Positions 44,601-55,937 of a stretch of 64,000 bases of DNA are shown one piece after another (position 1 is the stretch's first letter; each line of letters opens with the position of its first letter). The notes below the pieces were generated by a model that had not been told where the DNA came from, did no database searches, and saw nothing but the letters and a program-made list of their open reading frames with translations. Position numbers and translations under genes: made by a program. Origin of the DNA: Xestospongia bergquistia (Eukaryota; Porifera; Demospongiae; Haplosclerida; Petrosiidae); assembly GCA_963965975.1 (NCBI GenBank), contig OZ014416.1, positions 2,790,001-2,854,000 on the forward strand. The letters are read 5' to 3'.

Positions 44601-47600
44601 GTAAAGTATGTCCTATGGACTCATTTAACACTGCTTTAGTCCTACTTCTCCATCCCATCACTTTTGTCCCTAAGGGACTAATGGACAGTAAAGAATGTCC
44701 TATAGACTCTTGTAACACTGCCATTAGTCCTGCTTGTCCATCCCATCACTTTTGTCCCTAAGAGACTAATGGACAGTAAAGGATGTCCTATGGACTCCTT
44801 TAATACTCCCTTTAGTCCTGCTTGTCCATCCCATCACTTTTGTCCCTAAGGGACTAAAGGATGTCCTTTGGACTCCTTTAACACTACCTTTAGTCCTGCT
44901 TGTCCATCCTATCACTTTTGCCCCTAAGGGACTAATGGAAAGTAAAGGATGTCCTATGGACTCCTTTAATACTCCCTTTAGTCCTGCATGTCCATCCCAT
45001 CACTTTTGTCCCTAAGGGACTAATGGACATAAAGGATGTCCTTTGGACTCCTTTAACACTACCTTTAGTCCTGCTTGTCCATCCTATCACTTTTGCCCCT
45101 AAGGGACTAATGGAAAGTAAAGGATGTCCTATGGACTCTTTTAACATTGCCTTTAGTCCTGCTTGTCCATCCTATCACTTTTGCCCCCTAAGGGACTAAT
45201 AGAAAGTAATGTATGTCCTATGGACTCCATTAACACTAACTTTACTCTTGCTTCTCCTTCCCATCACTTTTGTCCCTAAACGACTAATGGAAAGTAAAGG
45301 ATGTCCTATAGACTCCTGTAACACTGCCTTTAGTCCTGCTTCTCCATCCCATCGCTTTTGTCCCTAAGGGAGTAATGGACAGTAAAGGATGTTCTATGCA
45401 CTCCTGTAACACTGCCTTTACTCCTGCTTCTCCATCCCATCACTTTTGTCCCTAAGGGACTATTGGAACTGTAAAGTGTATCCTATGGACTCCTTTAACA
45501 CTGTCTTTATTCCTGCTTCTCCATCACTTTTCTTTGTACCTAAGGGACTAGTGGACATTAAGTATGTCTTATGGACTCCTTTAATACTGCCTTTAGTCCT
45601 GCTTGTCCATCCCATCACTTTTGTCCCTAAAGGACTAATGGACAGTAAAGGAAGTCACATGGACTCCTTTAAAACTACCTTTAGTCCTGCTTGTCCATCC
45701 CTTCCCTTTGTTCCTAAGGGACTAATAGAAAGTAAAGTATGTCCTATGGACTCCTTTAACACTGCCTTTAGTCCTGCTTCTCCATCCCATCACTTTTGTC
45801 CCTAATGGACTAAGGGACAGCAAAGGATGTCCTATAGACTCCTGTAACACTGCCTTTAGTCCTGCTTCTCCATCCCATCACTTTTGTCCCTAAGAGACTA
45901 ATGACAGTAAAGGATGTCCTATGGACTCCTTTAATACTCGCTTTAGTCCTGCTTGTCCATCCCATCACTTTTGTCCCTAAGGGACTAATAGACAGTAAAG
46001 GATGTCCTATGGACTTCTTTGAAAGTACTCTGCCCTTAGTCCTGCTTAAGCTTGTCAATCCCATCACTTTTGTCCCTAAAGTGGACTGCAAAGGATGTCC
46101 TATGGACTCCTTTAACATTGCCTTTAGTTCTGTTGTCCATCTAATCACTTTTGTCCCTAAGGGACTGATGGACATTAAAGTATGTTCTATGGTCTTTTTT
46201 AAGACTGCCTTTAGTACTGCTTTTCCATCCCTCCCCTTTGTCCCTACGGAACTAATGGAAATTAAAGTATGTCCTATGGACTCCTTTAACACTGCCTTTA
46301 GTCTTGATGAATCTTCTCCATCCAATCACCTTTGTTCCTAAGGCACTAATGTAAAGTAAAGTATGTGCTATGGACTCCTTTAACACTGCCTTTAGTCCTG
46401 TTTGTCCATCCCATCAAATTTGTCCCTAAGGGACTAATGTAAAGTAAAGTATGTCCTATGGACTCCTTTAACACTGCCTTTAGTCCTGCTTGTTTATCCC
46501 TTCCCTTTGTCCTTAAGGGACAAATGGACAGTAATGGATGTCCTCTGGACTCCTTTAACACTGCCTTTAGTCCTGCTTGTCCATCCCTTCTCTTTGTCCT
46601 TAGGGGACAAATGGACAGTAAAAGATGTCCTCTGGACTCCTTTAACACTGGCTTTAGTCTTGCTTGTCCATCCCTTCCCTTTGTCCCTAAGGGACTAATG
46701 GAAAGTAAAGTATGTCCTATGGACTCCTTTAACACTGCCTTTAGTCCTGCTTGTTTATCCCTTCCCTTTGTCCTTAAGGGACAAATGGACAGTAATGGAT
46801 GTCCTCTGGACTCCTTTAACACTGCCTTTAGTCCTGCTTGTCCATCCCTTCTCTTTGTCCTTAGGGGACAAATGGACAGTAAAAGATGTCCTCTGGACTC
46901 CTTTAACACTGGCTTTAGTCTTGCTTGTCCATCCCTTCCCTTTGTCCCTAAGGGACTAATGGAAAGTAAAGTATGTCCTATGGACTCCTTTAACACTGCC
47001 TTTAGTCCTGCTTGTCCATCCTTTCCCTTTGTCCCTAAGCGACTAATGGAGAGTAAAGTATGTCCTATGGACTCCTTTAACACTGCGTTTAGTCCTGCTT
47101 ATCCATCCCATCACTTTTGTCCCTAAGGAACTAATGGAAAGTGAAGTATGTCCTATGGACTCCTTAAAGACTGCCTTTAGTCCTCCTTGTTCATCCCTTA
47201 CCTTTGTCCCTAAGCGACTAATGGACAGTAAATTATGTCCTTTGGACTCCTTTAACACTGCGTTTAGTCCTGCTTATCCATCCCATTACTTTTGTCCCTA
47301 AGGAACTAATGGAAAGTGAAGTATGTCCTATGGACTTCTTAAAGACTGCCTTTAGTCCTGCTTATCTATCCCATCACTTTTGTCCCTAAGGAACTAATGG
47401 AAAGTGAAGTATGTCCTATGGACTCCTTAAAGACTGTCTTTAGTCCTCCTTGTTCATCCCTTACCTTTGTCCCTAAGGGACTAATGACAGTAAAAAATAT
47501 CCTATGGACTCCTTTAACAATGCCTTTAGTCCTGCTTGTCCATCCTATCACTTTAGTCCCTAAGGGACTATTGTAACTGTAAAGTGTGTCGTATGGACTC

Positions 47601-47764
47601 CTTTAACACTGTCTTTATTCCTGCTTGTCCATCACTTTTCTTTGTATCTAAGGGACTAATGGACAGTAAAGTATGTCTTATGGACTCCTTTAACACTGCC
47701 TTTAGTCCTGCTTCTCCATCCCATCACTTTTGTCACTAAGGGACTAATGGAAACTAAAGTATGT
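35635..47764 (+). repeat. satA 87-bp satellite array, main block
   Basis: About 140 copies of an 87-bp unit containing AAGTATGTCCTATGGACTCC, TTTAACACTGCCTTTAGTCC and TTTGTCCCTAAGGGACTAAT. The inner TCCCTAAGGGA is a perfect palindrome. Because 87 is divisible by three, frames run open on both strands for up to 245 codons. These are not genes. Higher-order copies exist: 46440-46700 repeats as 46701-46961 (261 bp, three units), and 41160-41600 resembles 43675-44140. The last five bases, TATGT, are the target duplication of the LTR element that follows. Confidence 0.97.
46440..46961 (+). repeat. 261-bp higher-order repeat of satA, two copies
   Basis: Three-unit blocks 46440-46700 and 46701-46961 are almost or wholly identical, including rare variants (GTCCTTAGGGGACAAATGG and CACTGGCTTTAGTCTTGC). 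This shows very recent exchange within the array. Confidence 0.9.
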
Positions 47765-48087
47765 TGTTACGCGTAACCGCTACGCGTAAATTTTACCTGG
47801 TCTTGGGTTAAAATACTCTTTTAATATAATAACAATAGTAATGATAGGGAGGAATAACCAACCCTTCTAATGAATAATATGAATATATTTGAGTTATTAA
47901 ATAGTTTCTTCTCTGGCTCACTTCTGGGGGAATCTCTTCTGGTTGACCAATCAAATTCGTTGGATCACACTGAAGCTGACCAATCAAATCTTTGCAGAAT
48001 TTATTCTGTTTTGATCTGCTAGCTCCAGCTTTCTGTGATTGCTCCTGGTTTACTGAGATATTAGCTGTAGACAGTTAGTCTGTCACA
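47765..48087 (-). repeat. 3' LTR of Gmr1-like element
   Basis: 323 bp, paired with 52405-52726. It is preceded on the minus strand by the purine tract GAAGAAGGAGGAAGGAAA. Confidence 0.93.
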
Positions 48088-49328
48088 TTTCCTTCCTCCT
48101 TCTTCAGTACAAAGCAGGGGTTACTCATGGATAGTCGTGACAAAGCATCAGCATTGGCATTCTGACTGCCTTTGCGGTGTTGTACTGTGAAATTGTATGG
48201 TTGTAGCATCAAGCTCCATCGCATGAGTCTTGTATTTTTATCTTGACACCGCTGTATCAATTGTAAAGCTCTGTGATCTGTCTGTAAAACAAAAGGATTT
48301 CCTATAAGGTAGACTTCGAATGCTTTGATGCCGAGCACTATAGCTAAACATTCTTGTTCAATTGTGGAGTATCGTTTCTCTCTGTCTAATAATTTTCGAC
48401 TGTAGTATGCTATTGGGTAATCATCATCTCCTTGACTCAACACTGCTCCTACACCATTTTGAGAGGCGTCAGTTTGTAGGACAAAGGTCTTTGAATAGTC
48501 TGGACTTTTCATTACAGTTGCGGTAGTAAGTTTATTCTTCAAAGCCTGAAAAGCCTGTTCAGTGCTCTCTGTCCAATTCACTGTGTCGGGCTCTCCTTTT
48601 CTTGTTACATTTGTAAGAGGCTCTGCAATGGTAGCATACTCTCGGATAAAACGCCGGTAGTATCCAGTCATTCCAAGGAATGTCCGTATGTTTTTTTTAG
48701 TTTTTGGTTGTTCCATTCGTTGAATAGCCATTATTTTGCTTTCTTCAGGCTTGATTCCATTTCTTCCCACTCGATGTCCCAAATATGTACACTCTGTGGC
48801 TCCAAACTCACATTTCTTAAGTTTCAATGTAAGTCCTGCCTCTTGTAGTCGTTCAAATACTTTTCGTAAATGTTGTAGGTGCTCTGTCAAGGTAGAGCTG
48901 TAGATGACTACATCATCTAAATAGACTCCTACAAATTCACTAAGTCCACGGAGATTTTGATCCATCATTTGCTTAAATGTTGCAGGTGCCCTGCTAAGGC
49001 CAAATGGCATCACTGTAAATTGATATAAACCCATCGGGCTACTGAATGCGGTTTTCTCACGATATTCATCTGCCATTGGTACCTGCCAATATCCTTTAGC
49101 AAGGTCTAGAGTTGTTATGTACTTGGCATTTCCGACCTGATCCAACATCTCATCTATTCTCAGCATAGGATATGCGTCGAATGTTGTTACAGCATTGAGC
49201 TTCCTGTAGTCAACACAGATTCGGTTGCTTCCATCCTTCTTTCGGACCACAACAATAGGTGATGACCACTCACTGCTAGATTCTTCAATTAGTCCATCAT
49301 GGAGCATTTGTTCTAATTCGTCACACAC
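48075..49328 (-). CDS. reverse transcriptase and RNase H region of Gmr1-like element
   Basis: A long 417-residue frame. Reverse transcriptase: VVRKKDGSNRICVDYRKLNA, ITTLDLAKGYWQVPMADEYR, VMPFGLSRAPATFKQMMD and GVYLDDVVIYS with the YxDD site. Tether: FLGMTGYYRRFIREYATIAE. RNase H: VLQTDASQNGVGAVLSQGDD, YSTIEQECLAIVLGIKAF, LQTDHRALQLIQRCQDKN and HRKGSQNANADALSRL. The frame ends 13 bp into the 3' LTR, so no domain follows RNase H. Fossil part. Confidence 0.93.
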   Translation of the reverse strand: MCDELEQMLHDGLIEESSSEWSSPIVVVRKKDGSNRICVDYRKLNAVTTFDAYPMLRIDEMLDQVGNAKYITTLDLAKGYWQVPMADEYREKTAFSSPMGLYQFTVMPFGLSRAPATFKQMMDQNLRGLSEFVGVYLDDVVIYSSTLTEHLQHLRKVFERLQEAGLTLKLKKCEFGATECTYLGHRVGRNGIKPEESKIMAIQRMEQPKTKKNIRTFLGMTGYYRRFIREYATIAEPLTNVTRKGEPDTVNWTESTEQAFQALKNKLTTATVMKSPDYSKTFVLQTDASQNGVGAVLSQGDDDYPIAYYSRKLLDREKRYSTIEQECLAIVLGIKAFEVYLIGNPFVLQTDHRALQLIQRCQDKNTRLMRWSLMLQPYNFTVQHRKGSQNANADALSRLSMSNPCFVLKKEEGNVTD

Positions 49329-49477
49329 TTTCTTCTTGACTGCAGGAGGTATCCTGTATGGTCGTTGACGTACAGGTCTGCTATCTCCAGTTATAATTCG
49401 GTGTTGGGTCTGGTTAGTTATGTAGCAAACTTCTTCCTGTTCACGTGTATGCCATCGTTTTAATAGATTGGTACGAA

Positions 49478-50908
49478 TTACTTTAGTAGTTCCTCTTTCT
49501 GGTATGTCATTTCGTAACTGACTTTTCCCAGTCGTTTAAGTATTCGGTATGGTCCCCGCCATTGTCGTTGAAATTTATGGGTATTGTCTGGCAGTAGTAG
49601 CAATACTTGTTCTCCTTCTTGATATTCTATGTTTCGTGCCTTCTGATCATACCATTCTTTTTGTTTTTGTTGTGCTTTTTCTAAGTTCTCTTTAACTAGG
49701 TCACTCATCTCTTTCATTTTGGTTCGAATATCCATCACATAGGCAGCAATATCATTCTGCTCTCCACCTTCGGGCAACCATACTTCTTTCAATATGTCAA
49801 GTGGTCCTCTTACATCATAAGAACAGGTCAGTTCAAAGGGACTAAATCCAGTTGACTGCTGTGGAATCTCTCGGTATGCAAATAATACTAGTGGTATTAG
49901 CTTATCCCAGTTTCGTTTAGCTTCTTTGAGGGTCTACGAAGCATGAGCTTCAAGGTTTGATTGAATCGTTCAACCAATCCATCAGTTTGGGGGTGGTATG
50001 GACTGGTCCATTCCAATTATACCTAATGATTGGTACAATTCTCATAACAGTGCTGAAGTGAAGTTGGTACCCTGGTCTGTCAAAATTTCTTGTGGTGTCC
50101 CATGTAGTGAAAAGAAATCCATCAACTTTTCTGCCACCTTTGGTGCTGCAAAGGTTCGTAAGGGATAGGCTGCAGGGTAACGAGTAGCATAGTCGCAAAT
50201 GACTAGTATATACTGATTTCCACTAGCTGTCGTTGGTAATGGACCTACTACATCCATAGCTATATGTTGAAATGGTCGGCCAATTACTGACATTGGTATT
50301 AAGGGTGCTTTGGCATTTCTCTTAGCCACCTTATGGCATTCTGGATAGGATTGCACGTATTTCCGAACGTCTTCAGCAACTCCTGGCCACCAGAATCGCT
50401 TTCTGATTCACTGTAAGGTTCTCTCACGACCCATATGTCCTGCCATCGGTTCATCGTGGGCAAGTTTTAGTATTTTGGTCCGTAGTGACCGGGGTAGCAC
50501 CACCTGATCACACATTTTAGCTGGTTGATTGCGAGGAATCCACCTCCAACACAATACTCCAGCAATTTTTCCTTGGAAACTTGGCTTCTCTTTAGTTTTA
50601 CACTGTTGTATCTCTGGATCGTTGTTCTGAGCTTCAATAAGTTGATTTCTTGTCATTAACTTCTTTTGGTTGAGTCGTTTTCGATTTTGTTGTCTTCTGG
50701 CTTCACGGGTTAATCGTTGTTGCGATCGTCCTGGCTCTTTGATTACTCCCTCCTCAAAAGGAAATAGCTGAGCTAACTCTGCATTCTCGGTTGGAATGCT
50801 GTGTTCATCTCTATGGAAATCAAGTTCTGAGATTGGTTGATCATTGGGTGGAGATTCTTGTTCATCTGGCTTGGATGAATTGTCCTCTGTTGGGGTAACT
50901 TCATTCAT
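49478..50908 (-). CDS. integrase region of Gmr1-like element
   Basis: A zinc-binding HHCC-type region includes LKLAHDEPMAGHMGRERTLQ and, further on, the CxxC-type SYPECHKVAKR. The catalytic core has AMDVVGPLPTTASGNQYILV (first Asp) and TPQEILTDQGTNFTSALL (second Asp). The C-terminal part has GEQVLLLLPDNTHKFQRQW and GPYRILKRLGKVSYEM. It lies upstream of reverse transcriptase, the unusual order for the Gypsy class. Fossil part with a few breaks. Confidence 0.88.
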
Positions 50909-50938
50909 CTTTGTTGATTGGTTGTTTCTTGTCTCATC

Positions 50939-51283
50939 TTACTTTCTGGCTTGAGATCGGGTCACTACTGCTAATGACTTTATTTCTTGTTGTTGTTGTG
51001 ATTGCAATACTTCTAGTAACTCCTTTTGTTCATTTTTCCCCAAGCGTCTTGCTATGTGTTTCATCAGAGGCACATCTACTCCAAGTAATACCTCTTCAGG
51101 TAGGTCAACGGCCACTGCCACTTCTTGTTCGTAAAATTCTCCATCCAATTTGATGGTGACTTTAGCAAATGGATAAGATGTTCTCTGTCCATTGGCACTC
51201 CACAATATTGCACTTTTGCCCGTTTTCATGCCTTCAGCTACAAATCTAGGGTGAACTAAAGTTTTGGAACTTCCAGTATCCAA
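50939..51283 (-). CDS. aspartic protease region of Gmr1-like element
   Basis: Starts at the active-site loop MDTGSSKTLVHPRFV (DTG present), with KVTIKLDGEFYEQEVAVAV and the core block EEVLLGVDVPLMKHI. It lies directly between gag and integrase. Fossil part. Confidence 0.85.
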   Translation of the reverse strand: MDTGSSKTLVHPRFVAEGMKTGKSAILWSANGQRTSYPFAKVTIKLDGEFYEQEVAVAVDLPEEVLLGVDVPLMKHIARRLGKNEQKELLEVLQSQQQQEIKSLAVVTRSQARK

Positions 51284-51344
51284 TAATATTTTTTTTACTA
51301 ATTATTCCATTAATTTTACCCTGGCACATGAACTGATAGATGCC

Positions 51345-52235
51345 TCAGTCCACTTCCTGACCTTTGGCAAAGTTCTTCTCTGGACACTCTTTAGCATAAT
51401 GGCCTTGTTTCCCACACTTGAAACAGGTGACCAGCTCCTTCTTTACTGCTGTCCCTGGTGAGTTCTGGTTAGGTCGTCTTGCTTGTGTTCGGTCTTGAGA
51501 AATGTTGGAGGTCTGTTCACGTCTTGCCTTAGATGTTTCTCGTCGTCCATGGTAGCTAACCTGTTGATACAATCTTCGTTGGCCTTCTTCCTTGACTGAG
51601 TGTTGTAGCTAATAATCACGAATACACTGTCGCATTTGGTCCACAGTAGTAGGGCCACGTGCATCCAAGTGTCGTAGCAGATCCTGAGGTAATCCTGCTC
51701 TCATCTGTTCCATTACAAGCTCCTGAATCACATGTCATTCCACTTCTTCCAATCGTTCTCGATCACTCATGTCGGGTTTTTGTAGAGGGATCAGCCATCG
51801 TTTGGCTAAAGTCTCTAGTTGAGCCATGTGTTCCCCAACATCGTCTTTTGGGTGAAACTTCATCTGTCTAAATCTCACTTTGCTAGCTTGAGGAGTAACT
51901 TCAAATTTCTCCAATAGGGCTTCTTTTAGTGGATAATAATCAGCTTGAGCATTCACTTCGTTGCAAGCAGCTCTAGCTTTACCAGTCAACAAGGGTATAA
52001 GCCAATTAACCCACTCTTGTTCATCTATGTCATGTCGTGCAATAGTCCATTCAAAAGTGGTCAGAAAGTCTTGGATATCCTCACCCTCTTGATAATTGGC
52101 TACTGTTATCCTAGGACCTTGTTGTTGTTGAAGAATTGTGGCCATCTGTTGTTGTAATTGGACCATCATTTCCATTGTTCGTTCCATTTTCAAATCACAC
52201 TTTGTCTTTTTCTTACTTTCAGAATTATAGTTCAA
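51345..52235 (-). CDS. gag and zinc-knuckle region of Gmr1-like element
   Basis: Gag blocks: MMVQLQQQMATILQQQQGPR (coiled-coil-like), DIQDFLTTFEWTIARHD, WLIPLLTGKARAACNEV, KEALLEKFEVTPQA and VGEHMAQLETLAKRWL. A CCHC knuckle CFKCGKQGHYAKECP lies at about 51380-51425. The LTGKA...LL.KF pattern is that of Gypsy gag proteins. Fossil part. Confidence 0.85.
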
Positions 52236-52404
52236 AGGAGGTAACTGTCGTATCTTTTTACTTTGTCTTCGCTCTGATTTCGATGTGAAATCTGTGTTTG
52301 GTTGAATCCAACAAGGCGCAGCCAGTTCTTTGATGTGTTTTAGTCGTTAAGGTGGGTTCTTCGTACAACTGCTTTCCGAAGAATCCCACCGCTGCCACCA
52401 AACT

Positions 52405-52726
52405 TGTTACGCGTAATCGCTATTCATAAGTTTTACCTGGTCTTGGGTTAAAATACTCTTTTAATATAATAACAATAGTAATGATAGGGAGGAATAACCA
52501 AACCTTCTTATGAATAATATGAATATATTTGAGTTATTAAATAGTTTCTTCTCTGGATCACTTCTGGGGGATCTCTTCTGGTTGACCAATCAAATTCGTT
52601 GGATCACACTGAAGCTGACCAATCAAATCTTTGCAGAATTTATTCTGTTTTGATCTGCTAGCTCCAGCTTTCTGTGATTGCTCCCGGTTTACTGAGATAT
52701 TAGCTGTAGACGGTTTGTCTGTCACA
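52405..52726 (-). repeat. 5' LTR of Gmr1-like element
   Basis: 322 bp, paired with 47765-48087. On the minus strand it is followed by TTTGGTGGCAGCGGTGGG, placed as a primer-binding site. Confidence 0.93.
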
Positions 52727-53240
52727 TATGTCCTATGGACTCCTTTAACACTGCCTTAAGTCCTGCTTGTCCATCTTATCACTTTTGCCCCTAACGGACT
52801 AATGGACAGTAAAGTATGTCCTATGGACTCCTTTAACACTGTCTTTATTTCTGATTGTCCATCACTTCCGTTTGTACCTAAGGGACTAATGGAAAGTAAA
52901 GTATGTCCTATAGACTCTTTTAACACTGCCTTTAGTCCTGATTGTCCATCCCTTCCCTTTTCTCCCTAAGGGACTAATGGAAATTAAAGTATGTCCTATT
53001 GTTTCCTTTAATATTTCCTTTAGTCCTGCTTGTCCATCCCTTCCCTTTGTCTCTAAGGGACTAATGGAAACTAAAGTATGTCCTATGGACTTCTTTAACA
53101 TTGCCTTTAGTCCTGTTTGCCCATCCTTTCCCTTTGTCCCTAAGGGACTAATGGAAAGTAAAGGATGTCCTATGGACTCTTTTAACACTGCCTTTAGTCC
53201 TGCTTGTCCATCTCTTCCCTTTGTCCCCAAGAGAGAAAAG
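52727..53240 (+). repeat. satA array, right block
   Basis: About six 87-bp units resuming directly after the Gmr1-like element. The array ends at about 53240 in the same degraded unit (GTTTGTCCAGTGAAATACCT) that ends the left block near 8060. Confidence 0.95.
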
Positions 53241-53479
53241 TTTGTCCAGTGAAATACCTAAATGTTGTTCTTAGTCCTGTTTGCCTTTGTCCTAAGGAAC
53301 TAATGAACAACAAGGACATCCTATGAACTGTCATAAAATTAGCCTTAGCTATACTAATCTATATTTTGTATCATCTATTAAGTGCTCTTTTACAGTGAGT
53401 CTGTTATGTATATGTTATCATTTGTTACTATAGAGTGTATAGGTTGGAAAAAATCATTTTGTCCAATTTTATATTACAT
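53241..53479. other. Spacer between satA and KDZ gene, right copy
   Basis: No gene seen. Collinear with 8070-8272. It holds a 40-50 bp stretch (TATCATCTATTAAGTGCTC) absent from the left copy. Confidence 0.6.
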
Positions 53480-55937
53480 AAATGCAGCCTGAAGGAATTT
53501 CTTTTCGTCACGTATGTTATGAAGGTTACACAAATTCAACAAAAACAACATAAACGTGTGCTCAATCATCTTATGTGATATGTGCCTATATCTTGAGAGC
53601 CATGAGAACACCTGTTCACAAATTTCTGTATCATCTTGATGTCATAGAGATCAAAGAAAAAGTTAAAGGGTATTATTACTTTGGTATATGGTGTTCCAAT
53701 TAGGCAGAGTCTTATCTTCTGTAATTGTTGAAAATTATGGGGGTCACAATTGTGTTTACACCATTTATCAGTGTGACCCCTCATATGCATCTTATCAACT
53801 ACAATTTTTAGTGATGGTAGTTGTTTTGTTTGTTCCGTATTACCTACTCTTTTTTTTTGCTCTGATCAAACCTCTTTAGATGGCAAGCACCGTCATAACA
53901 AATGATTTCTATTGAATGATACAAGCAAAAATTGATTGAATAAAGATAACTCAAGTGGTAATTAGTCACATACCAATAGATTTTGCAACATCCTGATGCA
54001 TTGCAAAAAATTGTGAAGGCATCCATAAACCTGCATTTTTGGTTCAGAAATAAAAGTTCTCCTATTAGCACAATTACTCCACAGGACCTCATGCCAGCCA
54101 AAACACCTACACAATGTTTTGGTTAAACATGTAAATTAATAATGTGTTAATATTAAATTTGTGCAAAATGTGCATAACTAACCAGCAGTCCTCAAGTTCA
54201 AAAGATGTTTGTCCTTCTCAGTGTTACAAGATAATGCTTCATTATTGTCTTCTGCATCAAATGCTCTACAATAAGTATGCATGTAGATTGTTGAATTTAT
54301 ATTCAGTTTGGTAATGGAGGGAGTCTGTTAACTTAGTATAAACTCTCACTAATTATATGTACTCTTTTGCATTGAGTACTGACAGTATAGTGATGAAAGT
54401 AATGATGAGAACCTATCCAATACTGTTGTGTATGATTGGATGCTCTATTCTGGGCTTCTTTGGTGTGACATCTTGATCGTTGTTGCTGCTATTGACAGAG
54501 AGAATACTTTTCTGGTGACCATATTCCAGATATGTATGTGTCACCACTTCAGGTCGAATACCCTCCCCAAACTCTTTGATGATCTCTGGAGATAATGAGT
54601 AAGGTAAATCCCAGGTGACTTGAATATCTGGTTTACCTAACCACAATACCTGTGTATTGATATATACACTCTTATAACTGCTTTGGCAAGCATCATGAAA
54701 TGCCTAAAAACACAAGTCTATTTACTATAAGTATGCATGCTATATAAAAAGAATAACATTGACAGTCATTTTATAAACCTTGTAAAACGTGCTGCTCCTA
54801 ATGGTCTTTTTTCCAGAATCATTTCCACAACAGGATCACCCTCATCTGCACAATAAGTAAGACATGCATGCTCAACTATCGTGTTTATGGCAGTATTGAG
54901 ATTTATATTGTGGGGATGATGTGCAGCCTGATTTGATATGTCCTGGTCAGTTGGGATACGAATGCATCCAGCATCCTTTGCCATGCACACATCACGACGA
55001 TTTTTCATATTATTACCATCAAGCACCAGAACATTTTTGCAACCTGGATACTTGCATGTGTGTTCTATAGACATGATTTTGATTTATTAACAGTAAGTTT
55101 TATAAAGAGTTACCTGAGTACTTTCTTTCAAAAGCTTCATAGAATATTGGAGTGAACCGTTGTAGAGTTAAATCCAAGTTTCAATACATAGGGACAGGTC
55201 CATTAATTTCTGGATAACGAGACGTGTTCAAAATAGAAAATCTGATGTGTGCTAACTCAAATCTTCTACAATCAAGCTTAACACATTTATGAAGTTGTTC
55301 AAATTTAAATATTGTTTTAAAATAAAACATTCACAAAGAAGCATTGATGGCTTAAATATGCCTTTCATTAGATTGTTGATGCTTCTGTACTTCAAGAAAG
55401 GAGCATTTCTTTGGTTCTACTTTATAGTTGTTACTGTAATCGTAGATGTCACCTTTTTGTTTGTAGCTAATGTGACTTAAAAGAAGTTATGCATCAAACT
55501 TTGAAAGCATTTTCATCCCAAATGCTGTTTCACTACTAGATATGAAATAGTCCAATAGGTCCCAGTTAGTGTCATAGAATGTCACAAATTTATCTCTATC
55601 AGAATGGTATCCATAATATTGCCTGAAGGAGGACATTTTTTGCTGACTGGCAATATTTGTGGTAGTGGGTACCTATTAAAGTTCCAAACAATTCAGTATG
55701 TACACTGTTATGTGTCTTGGTCTGTCACTGCGAATGAGCAATCTACTTTGACATAATCCACATTTTTCATTTGATGATTCATTAATACTATTAAGGTCAT
55801 GGATTTCTTCTATCAATTTCTTATCAGTGGCAAAAGCTGTGGGATTAAAGAGCTGGAGATTTTCTATCATAGCTTTCATAGTAATAGGATCTATACCCTT
55901 GGTCAAATGACTATTCATCATAGCAAACTGTGCAACA
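53480..55937 (-). pseudogene. KDZ transposase gene, right copy
   Basis: Exon blocks on the minus strand, N to C: MNSHLTKGIDPITMKAMIEN and CGLCQSRLLIRSDRPRHITV (55690-55925, a Cys cluster), QYYGYHSDRDKFVTFYDTNW (about 55560-55620), RRFELAHIRFSILNTSRYP (about 55200-55270), LTLQRFTPIFYEAFERKYS (about 55120-55180), the VLVLDGNNMKNRRDVC exon (54766-55074), VTWDLPYSLSPEIIKEFGEG (about 54560-54620), AFDAEDNNEALSCNTEKDKH (about 54210-54270), MAGMRSCGVIVLIGELLFL (54045-54101), ICYDGACHLKRFDQS (about 53860-53910), MHMRGHTDKWCKHNCDP (53740-53790) and EHTFMLFLLNLCNLHN (about 53500-53570). This is the KDZ transposase order. satB replaces the N-terminus at 55938. Stops and frame changes (for example a TGA near 55190 and a shift near 55670) show decay. 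Confidence 0.8.
54766..55074 (-). CDS. KDZ-associated cysteine-cluster exon, right copy
   Basis: Open 102-codon exon, partner of 14045-14353. It has CKYPGCKNVLVLDGNNMKN, RRDVCMAKDAG and HACLTYCADEGD. Six residues differ from the left copy, and the Cys, DGN and RRDVC residues are kept in both. It is part of the larger KDZ gene. Confidence 0.72.
   Translation of the reverse strand: MSIEHTCKYPGCKNVLVLDGNNMKNRRDVCMAKDAGCIRIPTDQDISNQAAHHPHNINLNTAINTIVEHACLTYCADEGDPVVEMILEKRPLGAARFTRFIK

Larger units (their letters stand above)
47765..52726 (-). mobile_element. Gypsy-class LTR retrotransposon with integrase before RT (Gmr1-like order)
   Basis: LTRs at 47765-48087 and 52405-52726 begin TGTTACGCG and end GTCACA; the 5-bp duplication TATGT flanks them (47760-47764, 52727-52731) inside satA. 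On the minus strand the order is gag, CCHC knuckle, protease, integrase, reverse transcriptase, RNase H, purine tract, LTR. Integrase ahead of reverse transcriptase is Copia order, but the enzymes read as Ty3/Gypsy. This is the arrangement of Gmr1-like elements. The LTRs differ at about 11 of 322 positions, so it is moderately young. It looks near complete with a few breaks. Confidence 0.93.

Noticed and set aside
35758-47551. Long open frames on both strands (up to about 245 codons) resembling a repeat protein
   Set aside because: They follow the 87-bp satellite period on both strands, have no start or promoter context and break where units lose the multiple of three.
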